A DNA stretch of 64,000 bases, from assembly GCF_009828855.1 (NCBI RefSeq), contig NZ_WUAG01000002.1, forward strand, positions 1,736,001 to 1,800,000. Reading direction: 5' to 3'. The notes beneath the pieces are model-generated. The model was not told the DNA's origin. It made no database searches and saw only the letters and a list, made by a program, of their open reading frames with translations. Position numbers and translations under genes: made by a program. Every line of letters starts with the position of its first letter. Position 1 is the stretch's first letter. Below, piece after piece: positions 46,176 through 54,378 of the stretch. Origin of the DNA: Psychromonas sp. L1A2. GTDB lineage: Bacteria > Pseudomonadota > Gammaproteobacteria > Enterobacterales > Psychromonadaceae.

Positions 46176-47261
46176 TTAATCGCTTAAAGGTGGGTAACAC
46201 TCGATAATCTCTACGCCATCACTTGACGTAATGGTAAAGGCTTCAAGGCCATAAGGGCAGAAGAACGTATCATATTGTGATAGCGTTAAAGACTCTGTTT
46301 CCATTTTTATAGTACATGAGCCTTTAGTGATCACGCCGATAAAGAACTCATCTTCGATTTTTTGGACGTTCCCTTTAATTGTCGATTTACAGATTCTAAA
46401 TCGATCAGTAGCTTGACTACCCACTAAAGACTCTTTGTAAGAATGATCATTATATTGCGTTAATTTTTGTGCTTTTTGTTGAAAATGCTCTTTGATATAT
46501 TCAGGCGTATATTGAGTATAATCAAATACATCTAAACAAAAGTCTAAGCCTCTTTTCATAAACCGTGCTTCTTCAGGTAAGGTATAACCAGACTTCTCAA
46601 ACTCAAATCTAACAGCCCAATCAGAAGGTTCCATCACTTCAATCATCAAAATACCCTCGCCAATCGCATGAGGCATGCCACCTGGAATGTAAAAACAATC
46701 ATTTGGTTTGACAGGAATTTTCTTAAAGCAGGACTCAATTTTCTCCATATCCTGATTTTCAATCATCTCTTTAAAATCTTCGCGGCTAGGTGGATTTTGA
46801 AAACCTAAATAAATATAAGGGTCTGAGACATCTTCTCTAATATCAAGTATGTAATAAGCTTCTGCTTTGCCGGAGTTTGAGTTTAAATGCTGTTTTGCAA
46901 ACTCAGCCGTTGGATGGGCTTGAAAGTGTAATCTTACAGAAGAGTCCAAATACTTTACCAGTACCATTGGGTTCTTCGTGTATTTCTTAGCATGCTTTGG
47001 GCCTAAAAAATAATCGGGATCTGACTGAATTAATGCTGCAAAGTCAGTGCCTTGTGATGATATTAATGCTGTTGATATCCCTTCTACATGCGATTCCCTA
47101 TCAGGGTTTACTGCTCGAACGGTAGAGGCTATCCACTCCTCAGGAAAGTGAGAATCAGTTGGTTCTTCCATATTTTGTAGGCTATCAAGTGTTTTTCCAC
47201 CAACATAAGAGCGCCACACCCTGTTAGGTGCGAAAGTGATTAATTGTCCTTTGTAATGCAT
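46176..47261 (-). CDS. manA: Mannose-6-phosphate isomerase, class I (ManA-like)
   Basis: This 361-residue cupin enzyme of the type I phosphomannose isomerase family interconverts mannose-6-P and fructose-6-P. Zinc ligands are in SVRLHFQAHPTAEF (Gln, His) and YIPGGMPHAIGEGILMIEV (His near the C-terminal cupin), with Glu in GKAEAYYIL. It is a short form compared with E. coli ManA (391), and the N-terminus is the AGGLxxF-less variant, so a related sugar isomerase is possible. Upstream palindromes (47398, 47467) match those of uxuA/uxuB, so it is probably in the same regulon. It is alone on its transcript. Confidence 0.8.
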   Translation of the reverse strand: MHYKGQLITFAPNRVWRSYVGGKTLDSLQNMEEPTDSHFPEEWIASTVRAVNPDRESHVEGISTALISSQGTDFAALIQSDPDYFLGPKHAKKYTKNPMVLVKYLDSSVRLHFQAHPTAEFAKQHLNSNSGKAEAYYILDIREDVSDPYIYLGFQNPPSREDFKEMIENQDMEKIESCFKKIPVKPNDCFYIPGGMPHAIGEGILMIEVMEPSDWAVRFEFEKSGYTLPEEARFMKRGLDFCLDVFDYTQYTPEYIKEHFQQKAQKLTQYNDHSYKESLVGSQATDRFRICKSTIKGNVQKIEDEFFIGVITKGSCTIKMETESLTLSQYDTFFCPYGLEAFTITSSDGVEIIECYPPLSD

Positions 47262-47397
47262 AAGATGCTCTCCTGATTAAAGCCTTATATTTATGTCAGT
47301 GCTTTTTATATTAAGTGTTCTTAATTGTTTAATTAAAAGGTTGTTTGTTCTGACCGATATTAATGGAAGTGTTAAGAATGGCATTATTATACTGCAA

Positions 47398-47480
47398 TTG
47401 GTTTACCAAAGGTCGTTTTTTAAAAAATGATATGTAACAGTTGTGAACTAGGCTTGTTTTGAGTTTATTGGTATGCCAGT
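47398..47480. promoter_or_regulatory. Two UxuR-type operators upstream of the manA-like gene
   Basis: TTGGTTTACCAA (47398-47409) is the exact reverse complement of TTGGTAAACCAA in the uxuB-uxuA region. ATTGGTATGCCAGT (47467-47480) is a second, weaker site. Both lie in the 321-base gap between the manA-like start and the PL7 stop. Confidence 0.6.
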
Positions 47481-47498
47481 TATAAGGAATGGAATAGT

Positions 47499-47527
47499 AA
47501 AAGCCTATTTCAATGAAATAGACTTTT
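47499..47527 (-). terminator. Terminator of the first PL7 gene
   Basis: AAAAGCCTATTT pairs with GAAATAGACTTTT (one mismatch) around a short loop. It is 56 bases past the PL7 stop on the minus strand, with T-rich sequence on that side. Confidence 0.6.
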
Positions 47528-47582
47528 ATGTGTACGTAAAATTTTCATTTAGTAAGGCTATGTAATATAGCTAGTTACTCGA

Positions 47583-48629
47583 TTATTTACCGTTTAATTT
47601 AAGTGCTGAGAAGCTTACGCTATTGTAATCGCCATTCTTTTTATCCACAGCGAAATCACCAGTACCAGCACAGCCTGGACCCCAAACAGGGTGTGTATCA
47701 TTTACACTACACTGTCCGTATGCACCCGCTTTGAAGTAGAAAGCATCTTGTGCGTAACCCGTTGGAGAGTCTTTTTGGTCAACACCTTTGCTTAGGTCAA
47801 TATTATAAGTCACTGTTTTATGACGTGCAGTTTCAAAAGTTAAGTGCATAATATCGCCCTTAACATCTACTACGTAACTAAACTCTTCACCTAATGCGAT
47901 ACCTGCTTCACCTGGTGCAGCAAGGTTGTCCCATGTGTTACCCCATACTGGATAAGCAATATCCGCACGGTTTGGATCTTTTTTCGCTAGGTTACGTTCG
48001 TAGTTCCAGAAAACTGAACCATATTTTTGATCTGGGAATTTTTTAAAGAATATTTTTAGTGGTTCGTTACCGTGTCCGAATCCTGTTTTTGCTTTGATTT
48101 GGTCATTGTATTTTTTAGCATGAATTTGACCTACAACTACTGAGTGAGCTGCTGGTCTTTCTGGGAATTTTGCATTAACAGATACGTGGTTAACTTTTAA
48201 TGTTGCAGCTAAAGTACCGCCGACTTTACTGTAGTCAGCTGCTTTAAGGTTACTTGCTAGTGCAAAGTTATTTTTTGGTGCTGCAGTGTCAATATCAAAT
48301 TTAGCGCCACGAGGCATTTGACGTAACTCTGAACGAGCATTTTTAGAGTTTTTAGTTGTCACTGCTTCATTTTGAACTTCAAAAACCATATTACCGTCTT
48401 TGTCTAAGAAGAAAAAATCTTCGTGAGAATAGCTCATCATTGCAACGCCTTCGATTTCGTCGACTTTGCCATCTTGGTTGATATCTGAAGGAATAGTGAT
48501 TTTCCAATTTGTCATATCAAATTTGTCTGCAGGAACAGGGTACGAAACGCCATTATTAGCAATATCTGCTAATACTACCGTAGGTAATGTGAGTAAGATT
48601 GAACCAGCAAGAACTAGTGTTTTTTTCAT
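47583..48629 (-). CDS. Secreted PL7 alginate lyase with Ca2+-binding loop
   Basis: Alginate lyase of polysaccharide lyase family 7: cleaves alginate by beta-elimination outside the cell. The signal peptide is MKKTLVLAGSILLTLPTVVLA. Three PL7 marks are in order: ARSELRQM (Arg/Glu of the R-S-E-L-R strand), VVGQIHA (catalytic Gln and His), and YFKAGAYGQC (Tyr/Lys). A DINQDGKVDEIEG segment near residue 50 has the DxNxDGxxD form of an EF-hand/dockerin-like calcium loop. Length 348 aa. AAAGGGG precedes ATG. It shares direction with the MATE gene and the second PL7. QIH rather than QVH often goes with broader or G-containing substrates (general knowledge; not decisive). Confidence 0.9.
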   Translation of the reverse strand: MKKTLVLAGSILLTLPTVVLADIANNGVSYPVPADKFDMTNWKITIPSDINQDGKVDEIEGVAMMSYSHEDFFFLDKDGNMVFEVQNEAVTTKNSKNARSELRQMPRGAKFDIDTAAPKNNFALASNLKAADYSKVGGTLAATLKVNHVSVNAKFPERPAAHSVVVGQIHAKKYNDQIKAKTGFGHGNEPLKIFFKKFPDQKYGSVFWNYERNLAKKDPNRADIAYPVWGNTWDNLAAPGEAGIALGEEFSYVVDVKGDIMHLTFETARHKTVTYNIDLSKGVDQKDSPTGYAQDAFYFKAGAYGQCSVNDTHPVWGPGCAGTGDFAVDKKNGDYNSVSFSALKLNGK

Positions 48630-48961
48630 TTTATAACCCCTTTATGTATTATTGTCACACATAATAATCAGGCGTAATTTGAAAGAAAGTTAAGATGATG
48701 GGATGTGTTTGATTGATCACATACTAAAAATCAGTTCTTATGGTTAGATCAAATATTTGAGATATCTGTGTCAGAAATTTGAGATGTCGATCGGCTTATT
48801 CTTTGTTTGTGACTTCATTGATCAGTTTATAAACTACTGAATCATATTTTGATTGATTAACGTTTAAATAAAGAGACTTTATTGGGTTAAGAATGACTGT
48901 CCATGCGAATAAGAAAGTAATCATAAGTTGTTAATCGTCTAATTGTAATGATGCGTTAAGG
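48630..48961. other. Upstream region of the first PL7 gene
   Basis: 332 AT-rich bases with the PL7 promoter. TGTGTTTGATTGATCACA near 48703 loosely recalls a CRP site but has the wrong spacing. A repeated TTTGAGAT (48757, 48778) may be a direct-repeat regulator site. No gene remnant is seen. Confidence 0.4.
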
Positions 48962-50335
48962 TCAGTCGTACATCAATTTTTGTGCTTTTTCTAAATCAAA
49001 TTCTTTTAATGATTTTCTTGCCAACTGTCTAAATGGTATAGCTTTTACCACTTCTTCAAAGGGTTGAATTGCAAATGCCCAGAAAATAGAGGCATCTAAT
49101 CCTAAAATAATAAAAGCACATAATGGAATAGAAATAATCCATTGCCCAGTAAAATTGATTTTAAATACTGCGGTGGTTTTACCTACGGCACGTAAGATAT
49201 TGCCATGGACTGTATTGTATCCTCGCACAATAGGCAAAAAGATATAAAGTGGCGCAATAACAGCTAACGCTTGATAGGTGGTATCATCCAATTCAGGATA
49301 AATATCCGCCATAAAGAAACTCATAACAGCAAAAAGAACAGCACATATAGCTGAAATAATGACTGCAATATCAATACTGGTATCTACATTTTTGGTTAAG
49401 TCATCCATCTTTTTAGAGCCAATAGCTTGGCTAATGGTAATGGCTGACGAGTGAGACCATGCTGCTATAAATTGTGTGCCCGCTCGGATCCACGGCATGA
49501 CTAATGTTATCGCTACATATGCATTAATGTCTAATTGCGAATATAACAATTGGTAAATAGTAGCACCTATTAATAGGATAGTTACGTTGGCTGCAATGGG
49601 AAATATTTCGATAAAGTGTGAACGAATATTGCGTAACATCGAGATGTCTCGACGTGGTGCAGTTAACTTTAAATCAGGATCGATATACACGTATAAACCT
49701 AGGTAAATCATACGCACTGTTATGGCGATTATGCTACCTATTGCTGCCCCTTGAACGCCTAAACCTTCAAACTGCATCATTCCTGAAAAATGGTAACCGT
49801 GTATTAAGAAATAAGAGAGTAAAGCATTGATAGGTAACTCAATAAGGTAACCTTTAAAAGGGATTTTGGTTTTCCCTAAGCCATTAAATAACGCAATCAT
49901 AACTTGCGTAATAGCAGTAAAAAGTATGATGTATTTTGATATGGTTAAGTAGTCTGAAATTTCTTGATGTAGCGATATATTGTCGGTTAAAACGGCGATT
50001 AAAGGCAGGTCGAATAATGTTAATAAGACCCAAAAAAGTAGTGCGACAGAGCCATTAATAAACATTCCAGACCAAAGCCCTTTAGATAATGACGTTTGAT
50101 TTCCTGCACCGACAGCACGGCTCAATACCAGTTGAGTTCCATTAGCTAATGCCATTTGAATGCCCAAAATAGCAGCAACAATTGTTGTTGCTATACCCAT
50201 CGCTGCCAAAGGAATTTCGCCTAACGGAGACACTAATAAAGTGTCGATCATCAGCATTGATTGCATTAATAGACCGTTTAACGCTAGTGGCCAAGCAAGT
50301 GAAAAGTTCTTTTTGACATAGGATTGGGAGGACAC
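48962..50335 (-). CDS. MATE-family efflux transporter
   Basis: This 457-residue, 12-helix multidrug and toxin extrusion transporter exchanges cations for Na+ or H+. The N-terminal half has the MATE marks LAWPLALNGLLMQSMLMIDT, ALPL-like turns and GIQMALANGTQLVLSRAVGA. The second half begins with TLVMPWIRAGTQF and a matching GAT fold. The typical Asp of helix 1 is present as MIDT. It sits between the two PL7 alginate lyases in the same direction, but each gene has its own promoter-sized gap (over 280 bases). A role with alginate products is unproven. Confidence 0.88.
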   Translation of the reverse strand: MSSQSYVKKNFSLAWPLALNGLLMQSMLMIDTLLVSPLGEIPLAAMGIATTIVAAILGIQMALANGTQLVLSRAVGAGNQTSLSKGLWSGMFINGSVALLFWVLLTLFDLPLIAVLTDNISLHQEISDYLTISKYIILFTAITQVMIALFNGLGKTKIPFKGYLIELPINALLSYFLIHGYHFSGMMQFEGLGVQGAAIGSIIAITVRMIYLGLYVYIDPDLKLTAPRRDISMLRNIRSHFIEIFPIAANVTILLIGATIYQLLYSQLDINAYVAITLVMPWIRAGTQFIAAWSHSSAITISQAIGSKKMDDLTKNVDTSIDIAVIISAICAVLFAVMSFFMADIYPELDDTTYQALAVIAPLYIFLPIVRGYNTVHGNILRAVGKTTAVFKINFTGQWIISIPLCAFIILGLDASIFWAFAIQPFEEVVKAIPFRQLARKSLKEFDLEKAQKLMYD

Positions 50336-50397
50336 AGATAAACCTTAACTTAATAGCAATTAAAAGAAATCACAATTCAACTTTTCTACTATTGATG

Positions 50398-50412
50398 GGC
50401 TGCCGGGCAGCC
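50398..50412. repeat. 15-base GC-rich palindrome
   Basis: GGCTGCCGGGCAGCC: perfect seven-base arms with a one-base centre, in an AT-rich 286-base gap upstream of the MATE gene. The tight centre suits a protein-binding site better than a terminator. Its flanking ATG and CAT extend the dyad loosely. Confidence 0.5.
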
Positions 50413-50621
50413 ATTAGTGAGAATCAATTATTTTTTCTTGGAAAATGTTAACAGAAAGCAATATTTATACGAAAATTTAGCATTTATAAAATATATGTCA
50501 TTATAATTTCACTGTTCTTAGCATAATAATAACTGGGTGATATTGCTTTTAATAGTATTATAATAACTTTAATTTATCAGTGCTTTGATTGGCTTCATTA
50601 TTTAAGTAATTTATACCTTAT

Positions 50622-52019
50622 TTATTGCTCAAAAGGTATTTTAGTTAAGGCGTTGTTGATGATTGTTTTTTGTTGAAAAGTTAATGACTCAGTTTGATCG
50701 AGATACTCAAGAGCACTGTGTTGATCGTAGCTATACCAGCTTTTAATGACCCTTTGTTGGGTTTCGTATTGTAGCTGAGTGGTTTTGATAGAAGGTATCC
50801 ATTGTAAGGCAATATCTATCGATACTTCAGATGAAGCGGCAATAGTTGCTATTTTAACAGCAGCAAGTTCGATATCATCCCACTGACTCTGCTGATTAAG
50901 CCAGCTATGTGCCGCCAGCAGATCACTTATTGCCCATTCTTTAATGACTGATGCTATCGCTATTTGGCGTTGTTGTTCTGGTTTTATGGTTTCACTGTAT
51001 TGTATTGCTACATCGGGTGATGTTTTTGCCCATTTTGCTACCAGGCGACTTTGTTGTATTGGATAGGCTTTAGCGGAATAAACAATTTTTAATAATTGAT
51101 CTACATTTTCAATCACACCACTTTTGATCAATCGTGGTAGTGCTATATGTACCATAAATTCACGTAAGTCTTTATTTTGCATCATTTCAATCGCTGTTAT
51201 AAAAGCGTTATCTATTTTATTCGTAGGTAAAGACAAACCAATTTGCATCAAAATATTTTTTTGTAATTGTAGCTCTTCAGTTTCTACTTCATTAAATAAT
51301 TGTAAAGCCAGAATCGGGGAGCTGTTATTAATACTCTTATATATAGTTGTTAAGTAACCTTTATTTTGTTCGTTAGATAAAGCCCAGCTGATTAGCTTTT
51401 CACCTTGGAAGGGGGCATTTTCTGTTATTACCTGTTGTATTGTGGTGTCACGCAATACTGCTGATTGAATATGGTTAACCCAAAGCAGTGTATCTGATAT
51501 ATCGATTATGGATGATGGTAATACAGATATCGCCGCATAAGCTTGATCAGTACTGTCATCGATAATAATAAACGGTTGCCATTGTTTAAATCCATTTAAG
51601 TCGGTTTCAACCCAAATAGTAAATGTTGCAATATAGGCAATTTCTCTTTGTTTTTTATTATTTAAATTGGCTAAAAATTTAATTAAATCAATCGGGCTTT
51701 TCTGAATTTGTTGTTGGAATAGCAATTGTAACCAGAGCCGCTGTATTGCCTGATCATTTATTTTCAAAATATCAATGAACTCGGTGTATAGCTTATCTAT
51801 CTCTGTTTCAGTACCTATGTGTATTGTATTTTGTTTTGGTGTTATGGCATTTTCTTGTTTAACGGACAATTTTTTTTGTTGAGTGATACTTTGCTGTTTC
51901 TGTCTAGGTAATAATGGGTTTGTTTCTTCGGAAGAGGAGGTTGCAGTAATTACGTAATAAAATAGTGTTATTAATATTAATATAGAAATAATACAAAGAG
52001 GGTGTTTTAATAATTTCAT
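50622..52019 (-). CDS. Membrane-anchored alpha-helical repeat protein, unknown function
   Basis: This 465-residue protein is not recognised. The N-terminus is a single hydrophobic helix (HPLCIISILILITLFYYVI), which anchors it in the inner membrane with the rest probably periplasmic. A Gln/Lys-rich linker follows (residues 30-70). From about residue 75 it is a chain of helix pairs of TPR/HEAT-like character, with recurring W-A-x-x-D/S-P/L motifs (VAKWAKTSPDVAIQY; IKEWAISDLLAAHSWLNQQ; LQWIPSIKTTQLQYETQQRVIKSWYSYDQHSALEYL). Such repeats mediate protein binding. It stands alone between the MATE gene and the second PL7 gene. Confidence 0.6.
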   Translation of the reverse strand: MKLLKHPLCIISILILITLFYYVITATSSSEETNPLLPRQKQQSITQQKKLSVKQENAITPKQNTIHIGTETEIDKLYTEFIDILKINDQAIQRLWLQLLFQQQIQKSPIDLIKFLANLNNKKQREIAYIATFTIWVETDLNGFKQWQPFIIIDDSTDQAYAAISVLPSSIIDISDTLLWVNHIQSAVLRDTTIQQVITENAPFQGEKLISWALSNEQNKGYLTTIYKSINNSSPILALQLFNEVETEELQLQKNILMQIGLSLPTNKIDNAFITAIEMMQNKDLREFMVHIALPRLIKSGVIENVDQLLKIVYSAKAYPIQQSRLVAKWAKTSPDVAIQYSETIKPEQQRQIAIASVIKEWAISDLLAAHSWLNQQSQWDDIELAAVKIATIAASSEVSIDIALQWIPSIKTTQLQYETQQRVIKSWYSYDQHSALEYLDQTESLTFQQKTIINNALTKIPFEQ

Positions 52020-52108
52020 ATCGATGATTATCTGTATTTATTCGTATCGATTAATAACGATTTTTTAAGGTTACTAATGTTAGCGTGTATTAATTAAGTT
52101 CTGTACTA

Positions 52109-52127
52109 AAGGGCCTATTAGACCCTT
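52109..52127 (-). terminator. Weak hairpin after the second PL7 gene
   Basis: AAGGG and CCCTT flank CCTATTAGA in a partly self-complementary loop, 17 bases past the PL7 stop. There is a short T-run on the minus strand (TTTAG). Termination is plausible, not certain. Confidence 0.4.
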
Positions 52128-52143
52128 GTTATTAAGGTTATGT

Positions 52144-52941
52144 TTAGTCGTAGTATTTTAAACTAGAGAATTGAACTTCGACGTCCGGCGAGGTATCAGA
52201 TTGAATGTAAGCACCTGCTTTAAAGTAACTTGGTAGGCCATCCCAGTAACTTACATCAAAATTATTAAACTCTTCATGAGCGACACCGTTAACTTTAATT
52301 GTTAGCTTGTTGCTTGCTACTTTAATTTCAAACTTAACCGCTTCTGTTGCAGAATAGTCTGCTAATTTATATTTTACGTAGTCAGAACAGCTTGAAGCAC
52401 AAATACCGGTTTTTACGATTGCAAAATATGAATCGTAAGTTTTTGATGATGCACCTGTTTCTTTTTGTTCTTCAAGCCAAGCAATGCGTACCAATGGCTT
52501 ATTAATTTTATCTTCACCTTCGTCCACTGCTGCATTAGCATCATCATGTATCTGCATTAATGTCACTTCATCTGCAGTGCCTTTTTCTAACAACAATACT
52601 TCACCAATCATTTTGTTGTAGCTTGTATCACCCGTGTACCAATTTTCCATTTGGCGTAATTCAGAACGCATTTTTTCATCAGGTCCAATTTGAAATGTTA
52701 GCCATTTATTACCACTACTAGGAATATAAAAATACTCATTATAAGCACCCTCAAAGTCACCTTGTGCAATCGCAACTGTTGAGCTGTCTGGTGCTTGAAG
52801 TTTAGAATCATTCAATACTGATTGGTATTTTGTACCGTAATCATAAGGCGCAGAGTCCGCTATTGCTTGCATTGGTAATAAAAATACAGATGTTGCAACT
52901 GCCACGACTGAGAGTGAAATCCTTTTTTTAAACTGCTTCAT
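52144..52941 (-). CDS. Secreted PL7 alginate lyase (second, single-domain)
   Basis: This 265-residue precursor has a signal peptide (KRISLSVVAVATSVFLLPM, cleavage after AIA). A single PL7 jelly-roll domain follows with the standard blocks: MRSELRQMENWY, VTLMQIHDDANA (Gln-Ile-His) and YFKAGAYIQSD. Two cysteines (KTGICASSCSDYVKY) could form a disulfide. It is shorter than the other PL7 and has no calcium loop, so the two probably act on different alginate blocks or sites. AAAGGATT precedes ATG. Confidence 0.9.
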   Translation of the reverse strand: MKQFKKRISLSVVAVATSVFLLPMQAIADSAPYDYGTKYQSVLNDSKLQAPDSSTVAIAQGDFEGAYNEYFYIPSSGNKWLTFQIGPDEKMRSELRQMENWYTGDTSYNKMIGEVLLLEKGTADEVTLMQIHDDANAAVDEGEDKINKPLVRIAWLEEQKETGASSKTYDSYFAIVKTGICASSCSDYVKYKLADYSATEAVKFEIKVASNKLTIKVNGVAHEEFNNFDVSYWDGLPSYFKAGAYIQSDTSPDVEVQFSSLKYYD

Positions 52942-53403
52942 TGGAGAATCCTTTTTTATTCATATTAGTGAAATTAATGTGTAGCTAATAAGTTTATATT
53001 TTTTGCTAATTGGCCTTTTAGCAAGTGGGAAGTAGCTTATCTTTGGTATTTTTTTGTACAAATCAGGTTTTTATAAAGTTGGATATTAATCATAAAATAG
53101 TACAAATATGGCGTTGTTTATGAGATTGAAGTCACTTTTGTTCATTATTTCAGTGTGTTGCAGCTACGGATCTAGGTCACTTTTCATGGTGTGGGTTTGA
53201 TGGTAAACAACCGAATTTACACTAATTCTTTGATTATTTTTGTTTCTATTAACTTATTAGATAGAAAGTAAGGATTGTTTTAATAAGATGTTGAACGATC
53301 GTTCTTATGCGGTTATATTAGATTTTAACTATACCAATATCGTCATTTTAGTTCTGAATATTATGTTCGGTTATATTGGGAAAATACATTATGTGGGGTT
53401 GTT
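52942..53403. other. Divergent region between PL7 and DsbA/FrnE genes
   Basis: 462 bases without a gene. ACGGATCTAGGTCACT (53166-53181) is a weak CRP-like dyad and could couple alginate lyase expression to carbon status. ACGATCGT at 53294-53301 is a short palindrome on the FrnE side. Nothing else stands out. Confidence 0.4.
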
Positions 53404-54054
53404 ATGAGTAATAAAATTCAGTTAGATATTGTGTCTGATGTTGTTTGTCCTTGGTGCATTATTGGTTATAAAAACCTACAAACTGCAATCGATGAGTTAG
53501 ATGTCGCTGATAAGATTGAGTTGCAATGGCAACCTTTTGAGTTAAATCCAAACATGCCTCCTGAAGGCCAAGATTTACGTGAACATGTTGCTGAAAAGTA
53601 CGGTTCATCAAGGGAAGATAGTGACAAATCTCGACTTAATATTAGTCAACGAGGCGCTGAAGTTGGCTTTACTTTTAACTTTTTTGAAGAAATGAAAATA
53701 GTTAACACGCGTGATGCACATATTTTATTAGAGTATGCAGATGAACACGGTAAGCAAACAGAGTTAAAACTTGCTTTGTTTACCGCTGCATTTACTGATC
53801 AAAAAGATGTTTCTAATCGTGAAACATTACTTAATGAAGTAGAAAAAATTGGGTTGGATTCTGAACAAGCTAAAACTCGATTAGAAGAAGCTAAATATCG
53901 TGACCAAGTGGTAGAACATGAAAGGTTTTGGCAAGGTTTAGGTATTTCAGCTGTACCAGCTGTTGTCTTTAACCGCACGAGTGCATTATCTGGTGCGCAA
54001 CCTGTTGAAGCTTATAAGCAAGTATTAACAGAACTGTTAGCAGAGCTTAAATAA
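53404..54054 (+). CDS. DsbA-family FrnE-like oxidoreductase
   Basis: This 216-residue cytoplasmic thioredoxin-fold protein of the FrnE/DsbA subfamily has the redox motif C-P-W-C in VSDVVCPWCIIGYKNL at the N-terminus. The cis-Pro loop is in GISAVPAVVFNRTSALSGAQP near the end, and a helical insert lies between. FrnE-type proteins lack a signal peptide and are linked to oxidative-stress tolerance and to polyketide isomerisation in some hosts. It is monocistronic; a MITE follows at 54086. Confidence 0.88.
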   Translation: MSNKIQLDIVSDVVCPWCIIGYKNLQTAIDELDVADKIELQWQPFELNPNMPPEGQDLREHVAEKYGSSREDSDKSRLNISQRGAEVGFTFNFFEEMKIVNTRDAHILLEYADEHGKQTELKLALFTAAFTDQKDVSNRETLLNEVEKIGLDSEQAKTRLEEAKYRDQVVEHERFWQGLGISAVPAVVFNRTSALSGAQPVEAYKQVLTELLAELK

Positions 54055-54085
54055 TGAGAAATTTGTTAGCTAGGTAAAATATTAT

Positions 54086-54359
54086 CTATATCCGTTACCA
54101 CTCAAGGTGCAACATTCAGCCGCAATGAAGTGAACAGGTGCTCAGTAGAAAGAGGAAGATCTAACGGGTTAAGTTGACACTTTCTAACAACGAAGATGTT
54201 TGCTTTACTGTTTACCCTCTGGGTCGTTAGCTTAAAAATCGACTCGGCGTTGCAACCTTCAATAAGAACTAGAGGATTAGTTACTGTCATCATGTTGCGC
54301 CTTGATTTGGAGTCCAAGTTAATGACTGAACAAAGCACCTTGAACAGTAACGGATATAG
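54086..54359. mobile_element. 274-base MITE between frnE-like and GGDEF-EAL genes
   Basis: The ends are long inverted repeats. The left end has CTATATCCGTTAC then CTCAAGGTGC. The right end, reversed, has CTATATCCGTTAC then TTCAAGGTGC. About 27 of 34 bases agree. A 78-codon minus-strand frame inside (54102-54338) runs into the repeat and resembles no protein, so I treat it as non-coding. TTA is present at both borders (TTAT left, TTAA right), but a target duplication is not clear. It fills the 324-base gap. Confidence 0.75.
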
Positions 54360-54378
54360 TTAACAACAAAAGGTCGGT

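Noticed and set aside
48700..48720. A CRP site upstream of the first PL7 gene.
   Set aside because: TGTG and TCACA are present, but the spacer is 2 bases too long for the 16-base consensus.
54102..54338. A 78-codon minus-strand reading frame between the FrnE-like and GGDEF-EAL genes.
   Set aside because: It lies wholly inside the MITE, includes part of both inverted repeats, has a non-ATG-like context and matches no protein texture I recognise.
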